From Todiramphus chloris collaris (lineage: Eukaryota; Chordata; Aves; Coraciiformes; Alcedinidae): a stretch of 64,000 nt of DNA. Location: the NCBI GenBank assembly GCA_025345505.1, contig JANVCC010000022.1:35165741-35229740 (forward strand), written 5' to 3'. The notes beneath the pieces are model-generated. The model saw only the letters and a program-made list of their open reading frames with translations. It searched no databases and was not told the origin of the DNA. Shown here piece by piece: positions 48,005 to 60,872 of this stretch (position 1 is its first letter; each line of letters starts with the position of its first letter). The position numbers and the translations under genes are program-made.

Positions 48005-48965
48005 AGATATATTCCTCTGAAGCCTTTCTTTTGCTCTGAAATTCCAGGTAGAAGAAAATGGGGTAGAAGAAAAAGACAAATTTTCTTATGAAACACAAAA
48101 ATGGAGAGGGGAAAAAACCCAAAACAAATAAACCCAGAAAATTTTCCTACTAATTTCTAAAATCTGCAGACAGTAAATACTTTCTGAGAGATATGGACAG
48201 ATTTAGTTAAAATATCAGCCAAACACAAATCAGTAAACAGCAGCAGGTAAGACCTACACCTGGCTAGCAAATTTAATACAACATTGAATAGGAAACATTG
48301 AATACCTAAGTTCCAAGAAACACCAAGTAAACAGCACTACAATACTGAACTCTGAAATACACCTAAAGTACAGGTTTTGATATAAATTCAATATCCATGC
48401 ATTATATAAATCTTGCATTTATTGAAAAGCACAGTTAAGTTTTTAGGAGGGGCAAATTCTGCACAGATTTGTTCCCTGTTTAAATCTCTAGTTTCAATAC
48501 ATCCCATAAACTACTGAAAGGCACTACAACAAATAAATGAGCACAGGATCTGTCCCACAAAGTCTGTTATTATTAAAAGTGGTACATTAACCATAAACCT
48601 TATTGTCTCTGTTCTGCAACCCCCACCAGAAAATGCCTAGCGAAAGCAATTATACAGATTCACACTGTTGTAGTTTGGAATTTCTTTACAGAACTGACTG
48701 ATTTATCAATTTTTATGTTACATTAACAGTAATATTTGTATTTAATGTTGTATTATTTCTGCCAATAAGTTGCAATCCAAGAAGCATACAGTGGGAATTT
48801 GCACAATTAGGCAAACTGCCAAGTTCTCAAAGACTTACCATTATGGAAAACCTCAGTGTTCAAACAGGAGGAAAAAAAAGAAGAAAATGACTAATAGAAG
48901 ACAGTTTGTAAAGAAACTTTATAATATAGGCAGCGGTGGCACACCGATCCCCATCCTTTACTACC

Positions 48966-49398
48966 AAGCTAGTAAAGGGTTTGGAGCATGTCTCTTATCA
49001 GGAAAGGCTGAGGGATCTGGGGCTGTTCATCCTTGAGAAAAGAAGGCTGAGGGGAGACCTTATTGCCCTCTGCAGCTACCTGAAGGGGAGGTGTAGCCAG
49101 GCAGGAGTTGGTCTGTTCTCCCTGGTGACAAGCGACAGAACAAGAGGCAAAGGCCTGAAGTTGAAGCAGGGGAGGTTCAGGCTGGATCTCAGGAAGCATT
49201 TCTTTCCAGAAAGGGTTGTCAGGCACTGGAACGGCTGCCCAGGGGAGTGGTGGAGTCACCATCCCTGAAGGTGTTGAAGAGGCAGTTGGATGTTGTGCTC
49301 AGGGACATGGTTTAGTGGTTTTGATGGGGCTGGGAGTAAGGTTGGACTTGATGATCTTGAAGGTCTCTTCCAGCCGAAACTATTCTATGATTCTATGA
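48966..49398 (+). mobile_element. CR1 LINE, 5'-truncated 3' end with ORF2 C-terminal remains
   Basis: The element reads on the plus strand and ends at 49398 in the exact CR1 tail ATTCTATGATTCTATGA. Its 5' part still encodes the end of ORF2: [18 protein letters not shown], then [47 protein letters not shown] and [11 protein letters not shown] frame slip follows (expected RLPREVVESPS, seen [11 protein letters not shown]). After the coding end comes the usual short 3' segment with GGTTGGACTTGATGATCTTG. The tail and 3' segment differ from the CR1 at 7449-8400, so a different subfamily is likely. Inactive; orientation antisense to NCKAP5. Confidence 0.94.
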
Positions 49399-51885
49399 AC
49401 AACTGTTTGCTCTTCTGTTCAGGTGCGACTTTAAAATATCTTACACAACTGAAAGCATCTGTTTAATGAAAGCCATAAAACGCTCTAAAATGATACCAAA
49501 TTTCTTTCTGAGAATTCTTTCACAGCACAAGGCCTGCAGTTTGCACTTTTCTAATTAAAACAAAACAGCAGTGTTTATCTTCTTTTTGACAGAATCCTCA
49601 GAGCCATTGCATTATTCTTATGACCTTCTCCAGTACATATCAGCGTGGAAACCAAATTTTACATTACCACCTTTCCCTTCTGGTACACATCTAATTCACC
49701 TGGTCCTCCCATAGTAGGAATATGGCCCAGGAGCCCCACTTTAAATGAGATAAGACAGTAAGACAGGCTGCTAAAAACCTCAGTTTAGCTTGATAGTGCA
49801 GCTGGGTTCAAAGTGGGTAATGAGAGAGGAACAGGGTAATTGCTATATGAGAATTTAGCCGATGGGAGAAAACAGTTTAAGCCACCACCTTGCAGTCCGT
49901 CTCATTTCAAACACAGACAACTGTCACACTGCACTTCAAATGCCTGCAAGATGCTTTTTGCCATCCTCATCCCCAAATACACCTGCTCTTCTTGCTCTAA
50001 GTACCAAAGCTGGTGACATTTGGCTGTGCAGTAGAGCTGACACGGACCTGGCAACACATCAGTCACCAACACCAGGAAGATGCTGCTAAAGCAGATGCTA
50101 CTTTCAAAAGAGTCAGAATTCGATTTCCGTGACTCAGTGGAATGGAAAGCAACACCAGAGATGTGAATGCAGCCGTGCTCTCTGCATAGCCCTCAAAAGA
50201 TTACTTCTTAATGCACATTCAAGAAAGAAGAGACACAGCAAGGACTAGAAAGACACCACTCTGTGTAAGGGTACTTTTCGCATCTTCAGCACATCATTCA
50301 GTACTTTTACTCTACTCTAGATTTAAAACCAGCCTGCTGTTGTAGGATGTGCACTGCATCACCATTAGGGAATAAACTCACTTTGTGAGTGTGTAATTTC
50401 TTACTTGGTCTTTTGCTGTTCATTTTTAAGCTGGGTCAGGCCATTCTCTAGACTAAACAGAATCTCAGTTCTTGTGTTTCTATTGCAATATTCTGTATGG
50501 TTTGAAGTGCTAGATCTTTACAGCATACAGATTTGCACTATTTTTATTAGATCCTTTACTTGTTTAAGGTGGGTTTTTTTAAAAAATAAATATTTGTAAT
50601 TCAGAAGATACCTTCTGATATATCAAGAATTGTCTGGATTGTGACCCAAACAGAATAAGCTGTGAATCCTTGAACCCCTTCAGCCAATTCCTAGCGAAAG
50701 TTAATTCTTTTTTTCACTAAGCCTGGACTTAGGAAAAGCTCGAAAAATGAAGAACAAAGGAAGAAACAAGCAAACAAGGTTTTCTTTTTGGAAAGGACTT
50801 GGAAGATAAGCTAACAAATCCCCCCATCACTGGTTGCTCATATATATTTTTTCTCCTGAGATTTGTCACATGGAGATGATGTGCTGTGGAAATTCTTTTG
50901 AAAGGATATGCATTTCCCTAAAGGATTTTTAATGAGAATTTATTGCTCATGAAAGATTCAGGATTGGCAGCACTTCAGTCTTCAGTTAATGATCTTTGTT
51001 TATTAACATAAACCACATCACTCTTAACAGGAGTGTAAGTTTCCCAACCAATGCATCAAAGCACGGAAGAATTCTCACCCCTTCAGTCTTATCCCCTGAG
51101 GCAGTCTGAGAGGGTGCTGGCTGAAGTTTATATGGTTCTCCTCTACAAAAATGAAGCCAGACCCTTTGTTCAACATAAGACTGAAAATCATGGAAATATT
51201 TTTTCAGAACAAAAATATCTAACATAAACTAACAGCAAGAAATGGCAGCAAACTGATATTATTTCTCATAGTGTTTTTTCCTTCCATGCAAACCTTTTCA
51301 GGGTATCGGAAGATTTTTGCTTAGGCCTAATCCTAATTGTTCTTAAATTCTGAAATAACATTCATGCAAAGTCCTGATTCCTGTCAGTAAATTACCACCT
51401 CCTGAAACCCCATGAATTTGCAAGAGGTTATAGGCAACTGGGCCTGCAAACCAGGGATCCCAAAACACACCACTAGGCCATCTCTGGTATTTCCATTAAA
51501 ATAAAAAGGCACAAGTGTATTTCTTCAGGGGGAAAAAAAAACCCCAAAAATAAAAAACCAAATGCACAATTGAAGAAAAATGGGGTGTAAAGGAACAAAA
51601 ACCAAACACATTGTTGTGGACACTAAGCTTAACCAAACTCTTAGATCCCACTGCTTTCTTCATAACCAGCTTTCCTTCTGCTCTGCTCCAGTGATACATT
51701 CACCTCATTTTTTTATCTGAGAACATTTAGAAAGTTTTTTTTCCTCCCCGTTCTCTACAAAGCTTTGCAGTTTCGCTCTCACAATTCAAAGAAGCTATCT
51801 GATTTTGCTTCATTACTGGTTGACCTCTTACATCTTTTCCACTCTTTTGTTCCCAGACAACACATTCCCAGTGTTCTTTCTAATC

Positions 51886-51913
51886 TTTTTTTTTTTTTTT
51901 TTTTGGGGGGGGG
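51886..51913 (+). repeat. Poly-T (19) followed by poly-G (9)
   Basis: A compound homopolymer: nineteen T residues run directly into nine G residues. Such junctions are common assembly and sequencing trouble spots. Confidence 0.85.
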
Positions 51914-52775
51914 TGGTTACCGTGTGTGATGGGTTTTTATCCATCCAGAAAGCCTTCAGCATGAGGACTTCTGTTTTTCTAACTGTCTGTACTTACTATG
52001 TCTTTTCTCTCTCTAAGCAACATCATTTATGGCACACTCTGTAACCTTCCAGCTGTCAATCAGGTACTGTTCTAACTGAACATTACAATACTTTGGAAAA
52101 ATCATCCTGGTTTGGGGTTTTTTTTTTTGTGTGTGTGGACAAGGAACAAAATCAATATGATTTTATTCTGTTTCACCCACTAGACTTCTCTCTTTTCTCT
52201 TTACACAATTGTTCAATATTTAAGTATTCTGGCACACAGTGCTAGCAAATCTGCAATGACCTTCCCCTCAAAGAGGAAAAACAGAAAAGAATCAGTTTCT
52301 CATAGTCCTTTTCTTTACTGCTTAAATTGTTTTGTTGTTGTTGTTTCTTGTAATTTCATATTGCACCCTCAAGAGTAAGAATACTATTGTATTAAGACCC
52401 AGAAACACTGCTCAGTCAGGTGGACACTTTTCTGCTGGGAACTGTCTCAATTTATAGGCCAGAGGTAGCTGAAACTCAGATCAAGCCCCTAGAGTAGCAT
52501 TTTGTGCTGTCTTCCCATTTCTGCTTTCCTCTACCAACTCACCTGGGAGAGGAGAGAATTTCTTCTCACATCATTTTATGGGAAATCAAATAAAGTGAAC
52601 AGTGAGATGCCATATATACCCTTGGGTACAGCAGCAGAAGATCAACACTGATTTCCATGGGTATTACCTGTGCACTTCTACACTGAGCACTAGGATTACA
52701 GAGCAGTAACACGGAGTCCTTTATACTTAGGAAATCATCAGAATGGGTCAAAGTATATGCCAAACCAGTCTATCG

Positions 52776-52800
52776 TATATATACATATATATATATATAA
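52776..52800 (+). repeat. TA-rich dinucleotide repeat
   Basis: TATATATACATATATATATA with one TAC interruption, continuing into AAAAA. Confidence 0.85.
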
Positions 52801-55800
52801 AAATAGATGTTCTCTATACAAGAGAAAACATTCACATATATACCACATAGATCCTGTATTTGTACTTCTAAATCTCCAGTTGGTGATACAGTGTACAGAA
52901 ACCACACAGGGGAAGCTGTGGGTGCCCAACCAGAAAATGTAGCAAAGGGAGTGGAGATTAAAAGCTAAACAAATGTATACAAGATAAAAAAATTGAAGCA
53001 GCAATCAATATAATGAGAAAAAAAAGATAGAAATATGGTTTGCAGCACACAATTTAATAATTGATCAATAGTGAGCATGTATGCTGAACAAGATGCAGTA
53101 TTTGCCATAACTAAAACATCTCTGTGAAATCAGCTATTCATTTTTACACATGTATATCCATGATCTGCTTTTGGTAAAAATGTAAATGCATGATTTGTAC
53201 TTTAAGAGCAACAGGTCATTTAATCATTTGTGAGAGCTGGTTCTTGGGCCACGTGCAAACAGGCACCGGCACGAAGCATCACTCGCAGCATGCAGTTAGT
53301 ATCAATACAGAACCTGGAAACACTTCCAATAGGACTCTCAACAAGCGATAAATAAATTAAATATTTTCTGAGAGAATTTCTCAAATGTCTACATAAAACA
53401 TATTTTGGAAGTACTGATTACCACTCGTTTTCAGATTCAGGCATGCGATCCTGTTTACTGACTGCAAAGATCTGCAGAGAGAATTTAGTGGGAGAAGGTA
53501 ATCCAGACTTTTCTATAAACCTCTGTGAACTTCAGTAAACTACTAGATTTGTGAAGAGAAAAAAAACAAAACACGCAGGGATTTCCACCCCCCCCTTATT
53601 TAAAGTGATACTCTAACAAATTACCTTGGAGAAAGCTATAAACTGCAGGCCTTCCCTCAGTCCTCCCCCAGGCTAGGGAACTTGCTTCAGAATGCCCTAC
53701 ACAAAATAACGTTCTCTAAACCACATCTCACCATGACAGAAAGAAAAAAAAGCAGCACGTTGAAAATGACTTTGAAATATCCTTTAGTAACCCAACACAT
53801 GAATCCACATTCATGCACTCTTACAGCAATACACTCAGTTCCAAGCTCACGATAGAATTGTTTCTTCTATCACTCCGTCTATAAAAGACGACTAGATAAA
53901 GTCAAAGGCAGTGGCCTCTGGCTGATGATGTGTTTTGACAAATTAGATATTTAACTGGAACCTCAAACTCGAGCTTTGTTGTCTCAGTAGATCTAAAAGA
54001 GGAGAGTTGCTTTTGAAAAGATGTGGATCCACGGGGACCCCAGCCCAGACTGAGAGTTCTACTCCAAGAGCATTATTTGTAGGGAGCCAAACAGCGGCTG
54101 GCAGGCACACACAGAGGCTAATTTTAACACAGAAATTATAGGTGTCACTTTAAATAATGGACACAGCATATGGTAATATATGCAAAATGCTTTCCAACAT
54201 GTTGAGGTAGAGATGGAGAAATTAAGTTATCAGTGACAGTTTTACCATATAATATACCAGTCTAACACTTAACAGGGAAAATGAAATCCAGAGCTCATCA
54301 GAAATATTAGTGGAGCAATGACAGCATTTCTGTGTTTATTTATGAAGTCATTTAAATTCACATATGGTCAAATCACAGCCTCGGTGGTTGCCTAGGAATG
54401 AAACAGAGAAGACTGAATAGCAATAGGCACAAGATCCACCTGTGTTACTCAAGTTGTTTTACTGAGCTTGGTTAAAAAACTCACATGTGGCATGATCTGA
54501 CCTTGCTTCAGCACAGCTTTAAAATTTGCTCTCTGAATATTAAAGGAAAAAATATTATAAGATGAAACTTGTGTATTGTCTATCCTTTCAGCTAGTACAG
54601 CTCAACAAAGCTGGGTCATAACTGTTACTCTAAACTTTGCCAGTTATTCATGATGTGACTGAAAATCCTGTTATGAAAAAGTGTACTACCATCCTTTTAC
54701 AAGTAAACACAACCTAAAAAAACAGCGTTCCATTTAAAACCTGAATCACAGAAGCAATCACCTTCAAGAAAATCCGGACAAACTAAACCCTCTTGGGGTA
54801 TTTTAAAATTATTTTCCCCAAGGACACCAGCCAGATCTGTCAAACAACTAATTTAAAAGATATGGGTGAATAAGGATTAAGTTGTGTTGGTGTTCAGGCA
54901 CTTCCAAACACATCAAAATGCATATAAAGAAATATTTAAAATAATAACCATCAGAAGTACTGAAATGGAAAGATTTTCAGCAGTTCAAATGTCAATCAGA
55001 CACTTAAACAAATCTGCTGTTCTCCAGCTTCCTAAACAAATAGCATATTTTGAAAACAATTTGATGTTTGAACAAAGCTCCTTGTCATCTTTCATAGCAG
55101 ACAGATTCCAGCAGTGTATCTGGGTAATGAACTGTATTCTGAAATGACTTATCATAGCCTCCACAACAGCCAGCTACATCACCTTTGGTAGGAAGCAAAA
55201 TAAAAATGACACACGGTGCTCACGTAGCAATTACCTCATTTATAGAACCAGGAAGAGTCTGGCTCAAATCAAGATACAGACTGTTTCAAAATGTAATTCC
55301 CCAAACGATATAACAAGAAAATAAATGCAATAAAGGACAGCTGGCAATTAAGTGAGCCTAATCTTGATTTCAAGTTACTTTGATATTAGAGATCATAAAA
55401 CTAGGACCATACTAATAGACTGGGAAGAAAAATAGCCACATATAAAATTTGCAGTTAACTTTGTAGATAAATCTCCTGTGTCATTACATGGCCAGGCCTT
55501 TAAATGATATGAGATCAAAATAGCTGGCAGAAAATACATACATGGGCATTTTGAATTTTTGCTACTTAAACCAAAGGTACTCAGTTAAATTCAGAGGATC
55601 AGAATAAGGCTGCAATAAGCACCAACTTTAACATTCACCACCAATAATTAGCAACATTCTGAGAGAAAGACAAGAGAAGCAATCACCTTGATACTCAGGG
55701 TTCATTAGCAAAACTGTAACAGCGGCTCTTAACAGTGTCTTACAAGAATGCAAAAAGAATCAAAAGTACTTTTATACACAGAATATATGTTATTAATGGT

Positions 55801-58800
55801 CTAAGTTGCTACACAGGTGTTAAGAGCTCTTTTGAACTCAGGGGATCAATATCTAAGAGAAATTTGTATTCACTTTCCTTTCTGGAAGTCCCCAAAGCAG
55901 AACAGAATAGCTTCTCCTCTTTCATCATTCTGCAAGAACAAGCATATTTTGATATGCTAATACTTCCATGTTGACATATTCTTCTTAACAAGATATTGTT
56001 TTAATTAGTTCCATCTATCATTTGGAAGGTATCCAGAAGACATGTTAAGGATTTTTCCAGTGAAGCAGAAAAAACCCATATGGTTTTCAACTGCATATTA
56101 TTCCTTACTATAAACTCAGGACCTGCTCATTGCTGCACATCCCACAAAAGCAGTTTTCATCTCTTATCCTCTAATCTCACGTGGAAATGAAATCCTAGGA
56201 TTTTAGCCTGCACAAAATACCCACATATTCTTTCCTTCGTTAGACGCTGTTGGTGACAACGCATGACCAAGACACAAAAGGCCTTGCTCTGCCCTGCTGC
56301 TAGCTCTGCCCACAAAGGTTTGCACCAGCAGCTCTTCTGCTGGCCTCTGTCTACAAAGTTCTCATTTGGCATCAGTATAATGTCCCAGTACGTTAGATGA
56401 TTACACAGCTACTTGTTCAATTCAAAATTATTTTTGTTAGCACACTCCTGCTTTTTTCACAACCTCAGATGTAGGAAAAGACAAACTCTAAATGTACATA
56501 AAGTCTCTCAACAGGTACTTTCCCCCATTACTGTCTTGGGAAAACATTATGAAAAACTTATTTATAGATAGTACTTCTGTATGCACCTATAAAAACTATA
56601 GCTTTACTGAAAAAATCCAAAACTTCCAATCTCTCAGAACTGCAAGTGACAGATAGAGAAACCTATTTATTTCCTAGATAGATACTGAGTAATTTCCATT
56701 TTTCCCTATATACAGGTCATGGTCTACAAGGTTTCCCAAAGATGCATTTTCTTAAAAAACAGCAATATCTTTTAGAGCATTCTCTGCAACAACAACGACA
56801 ATCAACTTTCCTTTAATGAAGAAAATGTTTCTAAGTGAACACAGGTAAGCATAAGTTTTTAAGTAAACTTTTCTAAGTGGACACACAAGTACCTCACAGT
56901 GCCAAACGTATTAATGAAGCAAAGTATTTTAAAATGCTAGAAAATTCTGCCCGTCATACCGAGCAGCAATTTAATGCTTTAAACAGGCAGCCAGATGGCT
57001 GGTTTCAGCCAGCCCATTTTCACTGACCTGTATTTAATCAGCTGAGTTACCCGAGACAAGCAACTAGCCCGGATTTTTAAGAGATAGACAGAGATGGAGT
57101 GGGACAGCTAGAGCTGGAGATCAGCAGGGTTTAGAAATTACTTAAGGCTGGGGCTGGTCAACCCTTGGCAGGCCAGAGGCAGCAGCTCCCAGCCCTGCGA
57201 TCCAGTGGGACAATTCAGGCACCTGCTGGAAGTCCCAGAAGCTCAGCAGGACCTATGGGACATTCCTGCAGCCACAATCTTCCAGCTGGGCTCATAATAA
57301 CCGCCCCGATGCTCTGCCACCTCCTGAAAGCCTGAAATCCATGCAGCTAGAGCACCAGCAGCCTCAGACATGTAATATCTCTTCTGGTAGTGCCTAACTG
57401 GCCAGACAAAAATCAGACAGGCAGAGTTTTGCTAGAGAGGAAGGGGAAGAACATGTTCTCATAGCCACAAAGCAAAATTCCCCTCTTGAGACTTTTAGTT
57501 TGTCTCCTTTTTGGTAGAGGCCTCTAGCCCCCACTACGCTCTGGCTGGTGCTTTTGATTTTTAGTTATAAATCTGCTCCTTTCCCAATGGTCAGAGGATA
57601 TTCCCAGGAGTTCAGTGGCCACACCGAAGGGCAGAGCCATGCTTTCACCTACTAACTGCACTCTCCAACACCCATCCTCTCTGTCTCTAGCTCTCCAAAG
57701 CACACTGCTTTTCACCAGTATTTTTACATTGCTGAAGCTAACACGTTTTCACTAATTCTAAACACTTGTTTCAGTGATTGCTCTAAGCAAGTTTGGTTTG
57801 ACCTAGAAGTCAATGACTGTGGTCAAAACCATCTAGCAATGTCTGTGCACTGTCCCTTCACATCACAGAAGAGGAGAAGCCTGGGGAGTGAGAGCTGACA
57901 TTCAAATCTCTGAAGTTAGACCATGGAGGCTACCTGGGAGTGCAGTAAAACAGCAGCTGGATCTGTAACTACAAGGAGCAGAAAGAGCCCCCTCCGTTAT
58001 TTAAATGGAGAGAATGAGAAAGGGTGCCATAAATTCACACAAATTGCTCAAATATTACAATCCGAGTCCTCAAATACTTATTTCTGCCTCAGCAATCCAG
58101 GGGAAATGTGCAGTTAGAGCTGCTCATACAACCACGTGTTAATGACTCCCCGAACCAGCCCCAAGTGCCAACCAGCGTGCCCGGATGGCTCATTGCAGAG
58201 TGAAATGAAGACATTACCATAACCTCAAGAAATAATCTCATGCTTATTTTTACACAACACATTGCCACAGTATATTACTGCCCTTTTTACACCCATCTAT
58301 ACACAGGAAATTGTGAAAGTTTGAGGCAGGTAAGGGACTTCTTGATTTTTAATTCCTTTTAAAAATGAAATCTAGATCACAACATTCAACAAGAAGCAAC
58401 AGTGAAAGAAGCAACGGTGGAAGTCAGTGCCGGGCTGGCTTATTCTCAGAAATAAACTTGAGCAGTTTCAGGACCTTGTCTTTTGAGCATAGATTGCGTT
58501 CTAGCCTATCAGATGCTGCAGTAATGGGATTTTGTAAATCTGAAGCGCCTTCATATCGTGTACATAAAGAAATCTCTTGATGTTTTACTTTTTTTAATGC
58601 TCTTTTTCATCATATGTACCCACCCATGCCCCCCTGCTTTCAACAGCTAATAACCAATACATCTGATGAAAATTAATTGTCTTGACAGCTTGCATAAAAA
58701 CCATAAAGGTCCAAAGGAAAAATGCTGTGGCAGCATTTTCTTTCTATGTAGGACAGTAGCTATGGAAACTATCTTTAGAGGCCAACTGGCCTTCATCCCA

Positions 58801-60826
58801 GTACAACACACAAAAAAATCAAAATGCTACTTTCACCGGGTTAGTCAGTGGCACCAGTCTTAATTGTCAATCCCTACAACATTGTCACATGTTAGCTAGA
58901 GCAAAATATTCATTGATTTTGTTGGGAGCAAAGCTGATATCATATTAAAAGTACAGACTTGGATAATACGGAGCCTTATGAACTGTGTTCATATTGATAA
59001 TTATTATGATAACCTGTTACAAAGAATATAAACCATGTAAAACTAGACAGATATCTAAAATACCAATGTACAAATTATCCATTTTCTTAATAGAAAATAG
59101 TTATTATGATAGAAATAATTTAGTCTCATCCTCAAGTAAATACTTGCAGCCAAAGAGGATCTCTCTAATCTTCTTTAACTGTCACATTTCACTAACTGGA
59201 AATCCTATCCTTTTGGAAAGGTTTTATCCCATACAGCCAGCCTGAACAAAAGCTGTGGTTTCCCATACGGTCTGACAAAATCATCTTTTTTTATGAATGC
59301 TGAGAGATTATGAAGGGTTCTTTCCTCAGAAGGAAAGACATGGATGAGCCAGAGGTTGACTATTGCAAATGCACATGGCAACTTCCATTGCCAACCACAG
59401 AAGAGTTCACACAGAACAACAAGCACGGTCATTAATGAGGCTCTGAAACTTCTGAAGAAATAGGTCTTTCATCCAGAACAGTATTCAAAAAGTAGTGGAA
59501 GGTTTCAGTGATTAAGTACCTATAAGGAAGGAAGGCAGAGTATACACACATTTGCAGCTCTGCAGAGGTTGGTATTTCACTCAGATATGATACTGCACCA
59601 CTGAGGTACCCTGATACCTTCCTCCTGTTTTTCTGGAAATCTGCCCTCACCAGCAATTCTTAGTTAAATGGCTTGGGGAGATGGGGGAACGTGGACAGAC
59701 ACACAGGACCACCCAGGCAGGACAGAATTATACAGATCAGATTTATGTTCAGGCAAGAGCCAAATTCTCCCCAAATTCTCTCAATGATACTAGCTGGGTG
59801 TGGGTCTACTGGGGGCTATGGAAATGCAACATCTTGAGGGATCTGGCTTGAAACATTGGTACTTTGAAATGCAGTACAAAAAAGCGTGAGTGTATGATTC
59901 ACAGGGTAACACACCACAAGAGGCACTGGGCTGGCTGTTAGCTAATTATCCAGGTAACCACTGTGTATCCACACAGTACTTATGGTTGCAGTCAAAAAAG
60001 TCTACGCCTATTGGCAAGAAGATAACTAAAAAGCAAGACACGTGCCAAAAATACAGGATACCTACAAAACTTCAGAATTTAATTTACCCCACAGATTACA
60101 ATCACCACTATTCCTGGACATCTAGATCTCCATCCCACTGCTTTCACAGACATACACTGCTCTAAACCAAACTACTACACTGGACAACTCATTTTAAATC
60201 AAAGCCAAGCATGCTACTTTCGGGCCATTAAACCAATGTGGATTATTATAAAATCAGGCAGATCAAGACCCCACTCTCTGCTGCTTTTTCTCTTGCTCAC
60301 AAGAAGTGCTCAAGTTATGACCCCTGCAGGTCCTTTGTCAGGATGGTACAACGATCCCTCTGGGGAGGATGGGGAGCAGTGACACTTCCCAGGGGCAGCC
60401 CTGGGGAAAGACCACACAATACTTTCTGGCCACCCCAGTCTGTCTCCCTGTAATCTTAGTCATGACCTTCACCAGTATTTCAGGTGCTATATGATTTTCC
60501 ACAGGTGAAAGCTTCTCTCTCTTGCTAGAGGGAAGAAAATCTATTTGCTGTATGTAATATGGATCTAGCAATTAATGTCCATTCCTTCTTTTTAATAAAT
60601 TAGCACAGTTTCGAGCAGCTTTGTCTATAAAGCAGCAGATGTAGTCTCTCAGAAATACGTATCTAGTTGCACCTCATATTAGACAGTCAAGAAGTAAGTT
60701 AACGTCTTCAATACAGTTTTAAATCAAGTTGTTTCACTGGTTGACTGCTTGTCTCATCACATGGGACAGGAGCTTTTGTATTTCCTTCTCAGACCTCGCT
60801 GATGGGATATTTTGCAATATCACTGT

Positions 60827-60872
60827 AAAAACAAACAAACAAAAAACCAAACCAAAGTAAACAAACAAAACA
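60827..60872 (+). repeat. A-rich (AAAC)n simple repeat
   Basis: Imperfect AAAC and AACCAAA units over about 46 bases. No retroposon body recognised. Confidence 0.8.

Larger units (their letters stand above)
41486..48965 (-). other. NCKAP5: NCKAP5 intron upstream of the 64-bp exon, part 1
   Basis: No further exon recognised. GC-richer at 42640-43060 and 44320-44560, giving long but domain-free open frames. Contains a (TC)n run (43943-43961) and a T18 run (47987-48004). 44850-45060 has clustered homeodomain-type TAATTA and ATTAATTA sites and reads like possible regulatory DNA, by motif content only. Confidence 0.55.
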
